64,000 nucleotides of DNA from Opitutaceae bacterium. GTDB lineage: Bacteria; Verrucomicrobiota; Verrucomicrobiia; Opitutales; Opitutaceae. Positions within the stretch are counted from its first letter, which is position 1; the number at the start of each line of letters is the position of its first letter. The DNA lies in the NCBI GenBank assembly GCA_028280945.1, contig JANQKV010000047.1, positions 93,291-157,290 of the forward strand, read 5' to 3'. The notes below the pieces were generated by a model that was given only the letters and a program-made list of their open reading frames with translations, did no database searches and was not told the DNA's origin. The position numbers and the translations under genes are program-made. This document shows positions 19,691 to 29,893 of the stretch, in pieces.

Positions 19691-21538
19691 CTAGGAATCG
19701 ACGGATGCGGCAGCCGAATCCCGCTCCAGCTCACGGAGCATATGTCTGGCAATTCGATACTCAATGAAGTCAGTCCGGCCGGTCGCAATTACCGCTTTGA
19801 GGTCATCAAGGCGGGAGACCGGCGTCGCATCGGGCGCAAACGCCAAAACGAAACGCGCCTCACATTCGCGGCCTACAGTTTCGAAGTCGGTGACTCCTTT
19901 GGTTTTGGCTAAGATGTCCTCGCGGGACAGTTTTCCAGATAATGCTGCCGCAAGCTGACGTGGCCATGGTAGTGTTAGATTTTCAGCCACTTGGGATGAC
20001 TCTCGAAAAGGCGAAACTTCGCCCGCGAACGCCGCAACACAGTATGCGTGGATCGACTCAAACGCTGCGAAGTGCCAATCAGAGTTCTCCAACCGTATCC
20101 GAATGAGATCCGCTAATTTTTGTGCCGCCAAATCCCAGTCACCTCTCCCCATATAGGCAAACGCATGCAGAGATTTTGAACTCGTCGAGTTGGCTTTCGG
20201 CTCGGCGGCGAAGAGCGACTCCTGCGCTCGCGAAATCCCTCTTGGGTTACCGTCGACCAGGGCAGCCTCCAGAGCCCAGTATGCAATATAAGTCTCCGCG
20301 TCGAATTCTCGCTCCATCTGCCGCACTAAGTCCGATAGTCCGTCATGATCCTGCAAGATTCGAAGGCTGTCGCAGATCTGACTGTGTATTCGCCCAGATC
20401 GCAAACGCCAGCTTCTCCACTCGGGCTCAATGAAACGGAGCCTCCGCAAAAGCTGCATCTTCTCCCAAGCAAGTCGTGGGTGCACTCCACCAGGCCACAA
20501 CGCGTCAGAATTCCAATCCGTTACAAAGAGCGATTCGTTTTTAATCGTCGATGAAGAGATCGTTCCCTCGGCCAAAACTGCACTCAAGCCTGTCGCCTTT
20601 TCGAGCAAGGGGTTGTAGTCAAACTTGAAACTACGCATCGACTGTTCGGCCGCATTCAATACGCAGACCATCGCTTCAGCCGGCATCCCAACTTCCGCCA
20701 ACCAACCGGCACAAGCGATCAGCTCGATCCGCTCCAAGGTAGGCGAAAATGGCCAGATTCCTCCCAACTGCCAAACCACGAAACGCCGCTGATCCGACTC
20801 TGGTGCGGACTTCAAATACTGTCCGACTTTCTCCCACAGCCTCGGTTGCACCTCGCCTCGCCGTGGAATGAAAGGCATGCCTGAGGCCAGGCCATCCGCC
20901 GATCCACTTAGCAGCGACAACGGCACCCGATCGGTGGTCGAAGAAGTAAAAACCAAATCGTCACCGGCCGCACGTTGCCCCACGTAGTAGTGCCCTACGC
21001 GAGATTCTTTCAAAAGATCTCGTTCCCAAGCGAGCCACCGCTCATCAGCTAGTTCGGAGAGAAACACCCCCTGCCTTACGAGAACAGCCCAACCAAAAGC
21101 TTCGCCAAATAACCCCTGTCGTTCGAGGAGGAGAGCATGAAGCCATAGCAAAAGCACCCTGTCGCTCTTCAGTTCAAAGACCGCACGCCAGTAATTGGGA
21201 TTTCGAATCGTTATCTGCTCCACTTCAGCCTGCTTCTTGGTAAAATTGCGACGCTTCGGCCTCGGAGCGCGACCGAGGTACACATTCAATTCGGTAAGAA
21301 AGACGCTCAAGTAGGAGTCTCTGCCGTCGGTCCGCTGTTTGGCTTGTTCAAGCACCCACAAAAGGTCGCTGGACACGCCCTTGGTATCACGAAAGAGCAG
21401 TTCTTGGTCACCGGAAGAGTGTGACGTCCCGGCCAATGCGACATCCGTCGAGAGCAGGATCACAGCATACGCCAAAAAATGACGCCACCCGAAATTGGCA
21501 CTCAGGGCCCGATTAACTGATCTTCCCTCTGATTTCAT
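19691..21538 (-). CDS. Secreted hypothetical protein
   Basis: Long ORF with N-terminal hydrophobic segment (FLAYAVILLSTDVALAG); no family recognised. Confidence 0.6.
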   Translation of the reverse strand: MKSEGRSVNRALSANFGWRHFLAYAVILLSTDVALAGTSHSSGDQELLFRDTKGVSSDLLWVLEQAKQRTDGRDSYLSVFLTELNVYLGRAPRPKRRNFTKKQAEVEQITIRNPNYWRAVFELKSDRVLLLWLHALLLERQGLFGEAFGWAVLVRQGVFLSELADERWLAWERDLLKESRVGHYYVGQRAAGDDLVFTSSTTDRVPLSLLSGSADGLASGMPFIPRRGEVQPRLWEKVGQYLKSAPESDQRRFVVWQLGGIWPFSPTLERIELIACAGWLAEVGMPAEAMVCVLNAAEQSMRSFKFDYNPLLEKATGLSAVLAEGTISSSTIKNESLFVTDWNSDALWPGGVHPRLAWEKMQLLRRLRFIEPEWRSWRLRSGRIHSQICDSLRILQDHDGLSDLVRQMEREFDAETYIAYWALEAALVDGNPRGISRAQESLFAAEPKANSTSSKSLHAFAYMGRGDWDLAAQKLADLIRIRLENSDWHFAAFESIHAYCVAAFAGEVSPFRESSQVAENLTLPWPRQLAAALSGKLSREDILAKTKGVTDFETVGRECEARFVLAFAPDATPVSRLDDLKAVIATGRTDFIEYRIARHMLRELERDSAAASVDS

Positions 21539-21631
21539 TCCCGATACAGAGCTGATCTTCAGATTTTCAGGAAAACGACACAAAAGATGAATTCTCGCGC
21601 TGCATTCCGCCTTCTGCCGGAATAGCTCGGT

Positions 21632-21991
21632 ATGGAAGACGTAACCAACCCCGTCACAGAGATCGTCTCGCGTCAGCTTGATGCCTACAATCGCCAGGAC
21701 GTCGACACGTTTGTGGCGTGTTTTTCCGAAGACGTCGAAATCGTGCGCGATGGTTCATCCGATGTGTCGCACGGTCGGGAAACCATGCGGACCAACTACG
21801 CCGCCATGTTTGCCAAGTTTCCGAACAACCGTGCCACCGTCACGCAACGGATGGTGGTCGGCCAACACGCCGTGGATGAGGAACTCGTCGAAGGCCGCGA
21901 CGGTCCCCCTTTTCGTACCATTGCGGTCTACACCATCACCAACGGACTGATCTCCCACGTGCGGTTTTTGAGCACAGAGCCGGTGTCCTAA
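21632..21991 (+). CDS. SnoaL/NTF2-like nuclear-transport-factor fold protein
   Basis: VSRQLDAYNRQDVDTFVACFSEDVEIVRDG ... HGRETMRTNYAAMFAKFP ... RTIAVYTITNGLISHVRF. Confidence 0.82.
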   Translation: MEDVTNPVTEIVSRQLDAYNRQDVDTFVACFSEDVEIVRDGSSDVSHGRETMRTNYAAMFAKFPNNRATVTQRMVVGQHAVDEELVEGRDGPPFRTIAVYTITNGLISHVRFLSTEPVS

Positions 21992-22328
21992 AGCAACTCG
22001 CCGTTGATAACGGAGACCTGGGCCTCGGGAAGGCGTTGCCTTGATCCGAGCGGAACTTCGACCCGCCGGGGCCAAGCCATCAACTGAACGGACAAATCAA
22101 CCTGGCCGACCCGGCAAGGCCATCCGATTGAGTGAATCCAAGCAGATCGTCCATTAAGAGTTGAGACGATCGAACTTGGTTCGCGGGACGAAGCAAAGCG
22201 CGGGTTCGGATCATGAAAAAATCTTGGGCGACGGCATCGAAGCTCGCGGCGACCTTTGTGGAAGTCTAGCTCACCTGCAGTTCCAGGGGCCTCGCCTTCC
22301 GCTTGTCCATCCCGATACCTGTCCACCC

Positions 22329-23816
22329 ATGCCTGACTCCGCACCGCCTCCCCGCTCCTCCGTGCAGTATCAACAAGAGGATGCCTCCTACTTTGAGAAA
22401 CGCAGCCTACGACGTTACGCGCGCGCTTGGTCACTTTGGGCCCTGGGCGTGGGCGCGGTCATCTCCGGAGACTTCTTTGGTTGGAACTTCGGCCTTTCGG
22501 CCGGTGGTTTCGGGGGACTGGCACTGGCCACCATTGTTATCGCGGTGATGTATGTTGGCCTGTGCTACAGCCTCGCCGAGATGTCGCCGGCCCTGCCCCA
22601 CACGGGTGGGGCTTATTCTTTCGGCCGCACCGCCTTTGGCCCATGGGGCGGTTTCATCACCGGTTTGGCGGAAAACATGGAATATGTGCTCACTCCGGCC
22701 GTGATCGTCGTGGGTATAGGCGGCTACCTGGGTGCTATCTGCAACAACCTCTTTGGACTCGATCTGCCTGCTCCGGTTTGGTGGGCCGTGGCCTACGCTT
22801 TGTTTGTCGGCCTCAACATCATTGGCGTGGAAACCACCTTCAAATTCACCGTGTTCATCACCTTCCTCGCGCTGGGTATTTTGGTCGTGTTCTGGATTGG
22901 CGCGATTCCTCATTTCAGTTGGGCGCATGCCCTCAACATTGAGCCCGCGGCGGGCAACTCGCGATGGCTGCCTTTTGGCTGGAGTGGCATCGCCCACGCC
23001 CTGCCCTTCGCCATCTGGTTCTACCTGGCAATTGAACAGCTTCCTCTCGCTGCCGAAGAGTCGCACGACCCGGAGCGAGACATGCCTCGGGGACTGTTGT
23101 GGGGCATCCTGACCCTCATCGTGGCCTCGGTGCTCACCCTGATCCTCAACGCCGGGATTGCTCCCGGCGCGGCGGTTGTCGGTACCTCGGACGAACCTCT
23201 GTTCCTGGCCTTCCAAACCATCTTTGGCGACGGCGTCGGCGCCTCGCTTCTCGCCCTCATCGCCGTGGCCGGTCTCATCGCGAGTTTTCACACGATCATT
23301 TACGCCTATGGCCGAAACATCTATTCGCTCTCGCGCGCCGGCTACTTCCCCCAGTGGCTCTCCGTCACCCACCGCACCCGCCAAACCCCCCACCTCGCTC
23401 TCATTACCGGCGCCTTGCTGGGCTATCTCGTTGCCCTGGTGATCGAATACGGCGAGGCTTGGTTCGGAAACCTGCCCGTTGGAGCGGTATTGCTCAACAT
23501 GGCAGTCTTTGGCGCGGTGATTGCCTACATCATGCAGATGGCTGCCTTTGTGCAGCTCCGGAAGAAGTTTCCCCACATAAACCGTCCTTACCGGAGCCCC
23601 CTGGGCAACAGCGGCGCAGTCATCGCGGGGCTTATCTCGGTGCTGACATTGGTCTCTCTTTTTCTCAATCCAGACTACCGAGTGGGAGTGATCGGGTGCG
23701 CCGTTTGGTTTGGGGCGGGGCTGCTGTATTTCGCCCTCAAAGGACGCCACCACTTGGTCTATTCCCCGGAGGAGGCATTCGCCGAGAAACACCGGACACC
23801 GGCCGGGAACGACTGA
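22329..23816 (+). CDS. APC-superfamily amino acid permease, ethanolamine permease type
   Basis: WALGVGAVISGDFFGWNFGLSAGGFGGL; LPHTGGAYSFGRTAFGPWGGFITGLAENMEYVLTPAVIVVGIG; about 12 TM segments. Confidence 0.85.
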   Translation: MPDSAPPPRSSVQYQQEDASYFEKRSLRRYARAWSLWALGVGAVISGDFFGWNFGLSAGGFGGLALATIVIAVMYVGLCYSLAEMSPALPHTGGAYSFGRTAFGPWGGFITGLAENMEYVLTPAVIVVGIGGYLGAICNNLFGLDLPAPVWWAVAYALFVGLNIIGVETTFKFTVFITFLALGILVVFWIGAIPHFSWAHALNIEPAAGNSRWLPFGWSGIAHALPFAIWFYLAIEQLPLAAEESHDPERDMPRGLLWGILTLIVASVLTLILNAGIAPGAAVVGTSDEPLFLAFQTIFGDGVGASLLALIAVAGLIASFHTIIYAYGRNIYSLSRAGYFPQWLSVTHRTRQTPHLALITGALLGYLVALVIEYGEAWFGNLPVGAVLLNMAVFGAVIAYIMQMAAFVQLRKKFPHINRPYRSPLGNSGAVIAGLISVLTLVSLFLNPDYRVGVIGCAVWFGAGLLYFALKGRHHLVYSPEEAFAEKHRTPAGND

Positions 23817-23997
23817 GTCCTCTGCTCGCACCGAGCACCTCAAAAACTCACGACGAAGGGTGGAAAAATATCCGTCCGCTCTTCGGTTTGGCGCCTTTGC
23901 CGTAGGGCTGGATTGGGTGGTAGGTGATGAAAACCACTCCTAATTTTCATTCCTAAGCGCCTTTCCATTCCCGGACGGCGCACCCATCGTTGTGTCC

Positions 23998-25632
23998 ATG
24001 AAACGGCGTGCTCTTACCCCTCGCAAAGTGCAACTGGTCGCCAACGGCGATCTCCGGCTTGCGGCCAACCAAGCGACGTGGCCGGCCCAGGCTGCCATGG
24101 AAGCCAAACTCACGGCCGTCTTCGCCGAATTCGGCTGCGAACTGGTCCGCGCCCACGCCTACGACCCGGTCGCCCAGCACGGTTTTATCGCTTCGCAAAA
24201 ACAGGGCATGGAGGTCTTTGCCCGCGTCGATCCGGAAGTGCCGATTGTGGTCGCCGAGAGCGTGTGGCAATACTCCCATCACGTGCTGCACGGGCTCGTT
24301 TCCCACCAAGCTCCCATCCTCACGGTCGCCAATTGGTCGGGCACCTTTCCCGGACTCGTGGGCATGCTCAACCTCAACGGCTCGCTTAAAAAAGCCGGGG
24401 TAAAATTCTCCAGCCTTTGGTCCGAGGACTTTACCGACGATTTCTTCCGTCGCGGCCTGCAGCAGTGGTTGCAAAAGGGCACCATCCGCCATCGGCGAAA
24501 TCACGTGCGTCCCCTGGCCAAAACCAACGTGCCGGCTAAGGCAGCCGCGACCGCCCGTGATCTCGCCGGCGAGTTTAAACGAAGCAAGGCCATCCTGGGC
24601 GTGTTCGACGAAGGATGCATGGGTATGTTCAACGCCATCATTCCGGACCACCTGCTGTTCAGCACCGGCGTCTACAAAGAGCGCCTCTCGCAATCGGCTC
24701 TCTACTACGGCGCAACCCAGGTAAAAGCCGCGGAAGCAAAGGAGGTTTTTGACTGGCTTATCGCCAAGGGCATGACCTTCCACTTCGGCAAAAATGAAAA
24801 GACCGAGCTGACCAGGGAGCAGGTGCTTTGGCAGTGCCGCATGTATATCGCCGCCGCCCGCATCGCGGAAGAGTTCGGCTGCGATGCCATCGGCATCCAA
24901 TACCAGCAGGGGCTCAAGGATCTCCTGCCGGCCTCCGACCTCGCCGAAGGGCTGCTCAACAACTCGCTGCGTCCGCCCGTCAAAAATGCTGCCGGCAAGG
25001 TGATCCGCCGCGGACAGCCCATCCCCCACTTCAATGAAGTCGACGAATGCGCCGGGCTCGATTGCCTGCTGACCTATCGGGTGCATCGCGCGCTTGGGCA
25101 GCCGGTGGAAAACACCCTGCACGACCTGCGCTGGGGCGACATCGATCGCAGCGGTACCGTCGACGACTACGTGTGGGTGTTTTTGATCTCCGGAGCGGCG
25201 CCGCCCGCCCATCACATCGGAGGTTACAAAGGCAGTGATTCACACCGTCAGATCCCGATGTATTTCCGGCTGGGTGGAGGCACGCTGCGCGGCATCGCCA
25301 AACCCGGCGAGATCGTGTGGAGCCGGATCTTTGTCGAAGCAGGCAAACTGCAAATTGACCTCGGTCGCGCGAAGGTCGTCAAACTTCCTCACGCCGAAAC
25401 CGAACGGCGCTGGCAGGAGACCTCCCCGGAATGGCCGATCATGCATGCCGTTACCTATGGTGTTTCCCGCGACCAGATGATGGCCCGTCACGCGGCCAAT
25501 CACATCCAGGTGGCCTATGCCAAATCCTCCGGGGAAGCCGATCAGGCCATGTATACGAAGGCCGCCCTCGCCCGTGAACTTGGCCTTACCGTGCACCTCT
25601 GCGGCACGAAGGCCGACGGCTCGGCATTTTAG
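23998..25632 (+). CDS. L-fucose/L-arabinose isomerase-fold protein
   Basis: [70 protein letters not shown]. Confidence 0.65.
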   Translation: MKRRALTPRKVQLVANGDLRLAANQATWPAQAAMEAKLTAVFAEFGCELVRAHAYDPVAQHGFIASQKQGMEVFARVDPEVPIVVAESVWQYSHHVLHGLVSHQAPILTVANWSGTFPGLVGMLNLNGSLKKAGVKFSSLWSEDFTDDFFRRGLQQWLQKGTIRHRRNHVRPLAKTNVPAKAAATARDLAGEFKRSKAILGVFDEGCMGMFNAIIPDHLLFSTGVYKERLSQSALYYGATQVKAAEAKEVFDWLIAKGMTFHFGKNEKTELTREQVLWQCRMYIAAARIAEEFGCDAIGIQYQQGLKDLLPASDLAEGLLNNSLRPPVKNAAGKVIRRGQPIPHFNEVDECAGLDCLLTYRVHRALGQPVENTLHDLRWGDIDRSGTVDDYVWVFLISGAAPPAHHIGGYKGSDSHRQIPMYFRLGGGTLRGIAKPGEIVWSRIFVEAGKLQIDLGRAKVVKLPHAETERRWQETSPEWPIMHAVTYGVSRDQMMARHAANHIQVAYAKSSGEADQAMYTKAALARELGLTVHLCGTKADGSAF

Positions 25633-25736
25633 CCTCCCGGCTCGCAGGATCTTCCCTCCCGCCAGAACACACGAATCCGCCTTGGTGACATTTTCCCGTC
25701 GCAAGAATTGGGGTGGCGAGGCAAGGTCGGGACTGC

Positions 25737-26216
25737 ATGAAAATCGTTAACCTCCGCGACATCCCCGCTCAGGAATGGACTTCCCCCAAGGGCAACTACA
25801 GCGGTTCCTTCCAAGGCCTGTCCATCGCCCTCGGACGCGAGCCTGATTCCACCGATTTGCGTAAACGCCATCCGTTCGACGTCGAACTCACCCGTATCCC
25901 CGCCGGTAAAAAGCTCTGCCCCTTCCATTCCCACAGCGCACAGTGGGAGTTCTATCACGTCACCGGCGGAAGCGGCTACGTGCGATCCGACGAAGGGGAA
26001 AATGCCATCAGCACCGGCGATACCTTTGTCTTCGAACCCGGCCAACCTCACCAAATCCGGGCGGCGGATGACGAGGACTTGGTTTTTATGGTCATCGCCG
26101 ACAACCCCATCGGCGAATCCTGCCATTATCCCGACAGCGGCAAGTGGCTGGTCCGCTCTCCGGAACGCGCCATCATCCGCAGTGAATCCCTCGACTACTT
26201 CGATGGCGAGGAGTGA
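25737..26216 (+). CDS. Cupin domain protein
   Basis: CPFHSHSAQWEFYHVTGGSGYVRSDEGENAISTGDTFVFEPGQPHQI. Confidence 0.88.
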   Translation: MKIVNLRDIPAQEWTSPKGNYSGSFQGLSIALGREPDSTDLRKRHPFDVELTRIPAGKKLCPFHSHSAQWEFYHVTGGSGYVRSDEGENAISTGDTFVFEPGQPHQIRAADDEDLVFMVIADNPIGESCHYPDSGKWLVRSPERAIIRSESLDYFDGEE

Positions 26217-26227
26217 GCCCTCCCATT

Positions 26228-26244
26228 CTTGACAACTTGTCAAG
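26228..26244. promoter_or_regulatory. Perfect inverted repeat CTTGACA-ACT-TGTCAAG upstream of TA module (includes -35-like TTGACA)
   Basis: 7-bp perfect arms 19 bp before the antitoxin ATG. Confidence 0.5.
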
Positions 26245-26262
26245 TTTATCGAGAGTGGTGCC

Positions 26263-26499
26263 ATGAAATCCTACACCATTGGTGAGTTTAAACGGAAGCT
26301 CCCAGACATCCTTGCCGAAGTCGCTCAAGGAGACACTGTTGTAGTTGAGAAAGGACGGAAGCGGGAAAAAGTCGCCCTGCTTTCCCCCTTTCGGGATGAA
26401 AAAGCACCCAAGCGTAAGCTCGGTCCCTTGGCGTCTCGCGGTCGCCTCAAGATCAAGAACTGGGAAATGGACGAAGCATCCCTGTTGGGAGAAGACTGA
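26263..26499 (+). CDS. Type II antitoxin, Phd/YefM-like
   Basis: MKSYTIGEFKRKLPDILAEVAQGDTVVVEKGRKREKVALLSP; precedes PIN toxin. Confidence 0.82.
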   Translation: MKSYTIGEFKRKLPDILAEVAQGDTVVVEKGRKREKVALLSPFRDEKAPKRKLGPLASRGRLKIKNWEMDEASLLGED

Positions 26500-26504
26500 G
26501 CCGG

Positions 26505-26906
26505 ATGGGTTATCTGCTGGATACGCATGGTCTCTTGTGGGTTCTGTTCTCTCCTAAGAAACTGAGTGTAAAAGCCCGCAAGACCATCGAGGATTCCCAG
26601 CAGTCCGTCGGCGTCAGTTCGGTAAGTTTCTGGGAGATCAGTATCAAATCTGCACTTGAACGGCTTACCCTCCCCAAAACGTTACCTGAGGAGCTCCCCG
26701 CGGCCACTCGTGACCTTGGACTGCAGATCATCGATCCATCTGCCGATTTGTTCGCGAGTTTCCATCGACTGCCGCTGGCAGAGGGTCATCGCGACCCTTT
26801 TGATCGATTGCTGATTTGGACCGCTCTACAGCGAAATCTAACTCTCATTAGCAAGGATCGGCGCATGTCGGAGTATTCGAATCAAGGCCTTCAGCTATTA
26901 TGGTGA
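26505..26906 (+). CDS. Type II toxin, PIN domain (VapC-like)
   Basis: MGYLLDTHGLLWVLFSPKKLS...SSVSFWEISIKSALERL...DPFDRLLIWTALQRNLTLISKD. Confidence 0.92.
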   Translation: MGYLLDTHGLLWVLFSPKKLSVKARKTIEDSQQSVGVSSVSFWEISIKSALERLTLPKTLPEELPAATRDLGLQIIDPSADLFASFHRLPLAEGHRDPFDRLLIWTALQRNLTLISKDRRMSEYSNQGLQLLW

Positions 26907-27451
26907 TGCGGCCGAAATTTACCACCCTCGAGGGCGCGCTGGAATTCGTGCAGCGGGTAAGGACGTGCACGCTGTTCAGCAACAAAGTTGAAGGGCTTCC
27001 CGCGTTGTGGGACTACGTCGACCTGCCCGCCGATCACGGTGGACGCACCAAGTGGGGCGCTCGCATGGAAGCAATCTGGGAGTGGAAGAACGAGCTGCCG
27101 GCCACCTATCCGGATGAAGTCTTCTACGGTAAAATTCCGGGAGGTCTGGCCGTGCTCATGTCGATGAAACACCTGCGGGAAAAGCACTATCCCGAACATC
27201 ACCAGCCGGTGAACACGTGCTCCGAACTCGCCCGGCAGGTGTATGAAATCATCCGGCTCGATCCGGGAGAAACCGCCGAGATTCGCACCATCGCCATCGA
27301 ACGCACCCACTGCTCAAAAAGCAGATTCGACACGGCAATGAAACAACTGCAGGTCACGCTCAACATCGCCCGCGACCCCGCCGCCGGCACCGAACGCGAC
27401 CGCTGGCTCCCTTTCCGAGAGGCCTATCCGGACTTTTTCACCGGCAGTTGA
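26906..27451 (+). CDS. Hypothetical protein, possibly AlkZ/YcaQ-related winged-helix family
   Basis: MRPKFTTLEGALEFVQRVRTCTLFSNK...WGARMEAIWEWKNELPATYPDEVFYGKIPGGLAVLMS; ATG overlaps toxin TGA. Confidence 0.45.
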   Translation: MRPKFTTLEGALEFVQRVRTCTLFSNKVEGLPALWDYVDLPADHGGRTKWGARMEAIWEWKNELPATYPDEVFYGKIPGGLAVLMSMKHLREKHYPEHHQPVNTCSELARQVYEIIRLDPGETAEIRTIAIERTHCSKSRFDTAMKQLQVTLNIARDPAAGTERDRWLPFREAYPDFFTGS

Positions 27452-29838
27452 AGAACCTGGTCCCCGGACCGGAGCGGATGGCTCTCGGCTCCCCAAATCA
27501 ATGAGCCAGAAAGCTTTTCCGGCAGAGAAACCTCAGCCCTGACAGTGTCATCGTCAGATCTTTGGTAATGCACCCGGATCATTCCGGCGGGATGACACAC
27601 TTCCGCCCGGGTATTTGTCAGATCGCCCAACGCCGGGCGCACTTCTACGGCAGCAAAACCTGTCTCGGCCGGGCGAATCCCTGCCGTGCTGGCCAACAGA
27701 TGAAAAAGTGGGTGTCCGGCCCAGGCATGGGCATCACTACGGCTTTCGATGTGATGCTCCGGAAACGTCGTGAGCCCGGTGTCGAGCATCTCCTGCCAAC
27801 GATCGAGATTAGCCAAAATCAAGTCGCCGCGCCCGGCTTGGCGATAGGCCTCAAACACATAAAACTGAAAATACAGCGTACCTTGAATCAGCGTCTCGTC
27901 CGCATGGATTAACTCCGCGATCCGCTCGGCTTCCGCGCCCTTCACGGCACCACACAAAATCGCGAAAGCGTTCGTATGCTGGCTGAACATTTCCTTGGCC
28001 CGGGTTTCGGCAAAAAGACCGCGAGTCTCATCAAATCCGTGCTTGTGTGCGGATGCCTTGAGTTGGGCGGAAATCCGTCGATAACGCTCCAGGTCTCCGC
28101 TGAATTCGACCGCCTCCATCAAGTCCACCGCCCGATCGAGCGTGTAGGCCAACAGCAATGTCTGGTGGATCGAGCCGCCCGTGGAAGACCCGGGCGGGGA
28201 GCCGACGTCAAAACCGATCGCCCCCCCGTCCACGTGATTCCAAAACGGCAGCGGCCCCATTAGGCCGCTCTCATCCACCCGCGCCAAAAACCACTCCAAC
28301 GTAAACACAATGCCCGGCACCAGGGGGGCCAAAAACTCCCGGTCGCCCCGATACATCAAAAAGTCGTGGACCATACCGACGTAAAGCAGTGCGAACGGAG
28401 GGATGATCTGCGCGCCATCCGTGGGATGGGCACTCTTGGTCAGTCCATGGTATTGCCGCGACCGATGGAACTGGAGGATCGCGTTTCGCATCAGGCGGTC
28501 GTCGCCTGACATGTAGAGCGAAATCAACGCCTGGATCCGCGTGTCACCGATATACTGAACTTGCTCGTAATACGGACAGTCCATGTAGGACTCCAGGGCA
28601 CACACCCGCATGGTGCGCCAGGAGGCATTGAGAATGGCGGCGTGGCTCGGGTCGGAACTCACAAAACTGCCGCGGCGTTCCAGCGGATAACCGACAAACT
28701 GGTGACCAAATCCGTCCAATCGCAGCGGTTCATCGGCCGTCTTTACCGAGATTTGCACGTAACGAAACACCCGGATCCACTGCGGTTCATAAACCCGGTT
28801 TTCACCACCGTCCGCAATGACCCGATCAAAGTAACCCTTCATGATTTTTCCCGTGATGTCATCCCGGTTGCCCTTGCCGCCTTCCGGCCGAAACAAGGCC
28901 TCCTGGTAACGCACCTCGATCTCGGCTCCCTCGCCCCTCGAGAAGGCCAATTGGGTGAACCCCATGGTCAATTCTTCATGGTCCAACAACAGGGTGGCCT
29001 CTGCGTTCGCCGGAATCTTCAGCGGCCACCGCGGCGACGCGTCCGTCAAGGCATCGGCATTTGCCAAACCGGCGGTTCGCCGCACGACCCAATGGGTCGC
29101 GTCCCGCATTTCCAGCGCCGGGATACTCCGAGGAATCAACGCCCACGGTGTGCCCTTCCACGTATCGAGGCGGCCGTGGGTCGCCTTGCCGATGATCCGG
29201 GCCGGCGCCCAATCACTCGCGTTGAATCCCACTTCATTCCACCCCCATTCATGAGTCGCCGCATCAAATGCTTCCGTGGCTCCCGCAATGTAACCTCCGC
29301 CGACAGACTCAGCCGTGTGAGTGATCGATGCATGGGCGGTGCTCCGTTTGGCCAACCACCGGCCATCAGTCTTGAGCGGTTCACCCTCGAGGTTGGACCC
29401 GGCCAAGACAAAGCCCGGCTGCACCGAAATCTGCCGAGCAGGCAATTGCCAGGTGGGATTCCACACCGAGGCGGCGATCACATTGGCACCTGGTCGCAGG
29501 TAAGGCACGAGGTTGATTGACTCGTAATTCCAATGATCGCGATCGCCAACCGCCGGGCCGATGCCGACCAGCACCCCGTTCACGTAGAGTCGATAACGCG
29601 GGTCCGCTGAAACATGCACCAGGAAGGATTCGGGCATCTCCGCCAATTCGAACTCGCGCCGAAACAACAACACGCCGTCCGCATTCCCTTGCCCATCGTC
29701 AACCGTGATCCAGTCCGCAAACCCTGGTGACTCCAGATCAGCAACCCGTTCGACAAAGGGACGGGAGGATTCGGCAATGACACCGACACCGGGAAGCAAC
29801 GCCAGGAAACCGAGGGTGACGCAACGGGGCAGCAGCAT
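27424..29838 (-). CDS. GH78 alpha-L-rhamnosidase-type secreted glycoside hydrolase
   Basis: Signal peptide; RYQEALFRPEGGKGNRDDITG; ALESYMDCPYYEQVQYIGDTRIQALISLYMSGDDRLMRNAI; SRSDAHAWAGHPLFHLLASTAGIRPAETGF. Confidence 0.88.
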   Translation of the reverse strand: MLLPRCVTLGFLALLPGVGVIAESSRPFVERVADLESPGFADWITVDDGQGNADGVLLFRREFELAEMPESFLVHVSADPRYRLYVNGVLVGIGPAVGDRDHWNYESINLVPYLRPGANVIAASVWNPTWQLPARQISVQPGFVLAGSNLEGEPLKTDGRWLAKRSTAHASITHTAESVGGGYIAGATEAFDAATHEWGWNEVGFNASDWAPARIIGKATHGRLDTWKGTPWALIPRSIPALEMRDATHWVVRRTAGLANADALTDASPRWPLKIPANAEATLLLDHEELTMGFTQLAFSRGEGAEIEVRYQEALFRPEGGKGNRDDITGKIMKGYFDRVIADGGENRVYEPQWIRVFRYVQISVKTADEPLRLDGFGHQFVGYPLERRGSFVSSDPSHAAILNASWRTMRVCALESYMDCPYYEQVQYIGDTRIQALISLYMSGDDRLMRNAILQFHRSRQYHGLTKSAHPTDGAQIIPPFALLYVGMVHDFLMYRGDREFLAPLVPGIVFTLEWFLARVDESGLMGPLPFWNHVDGGAIGFDVGSPPGSSTGGSIHQTLLLAYTLDRAVDLMEAVEFSGDLERYRRISAQLKASAHKHGFDETRGLFAETRAKEMFSQHTNAFAILCGAVKGAEAERIAELIHADETLIQGTLYFQFYVFEAYRQAGRGDLILANLDRWQEMLDTGLTTFPEHHIESRSDAHAWAGHPLFHLLASTAGIRPAETGFAAVEVRPALGDLTNTRAEVCHPAGMIRVHYQRSDDDTVRAEVSLPEKLSGSLIWGAESHPLRSGDQVLQLPVKKSG

Positions 29839-29893
29839 CCGGCCAAGCAGCCAGATGCCCGTTATCGGCGCAAGCGGCGGAGATTCGTATCGT

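Noticed and set aside
22431-23843. 470-aa minus-strand ORF opposite the ethanolamine permease
   Set aside because: Shadow ORF of a membrane protein gene; translation is atypical.
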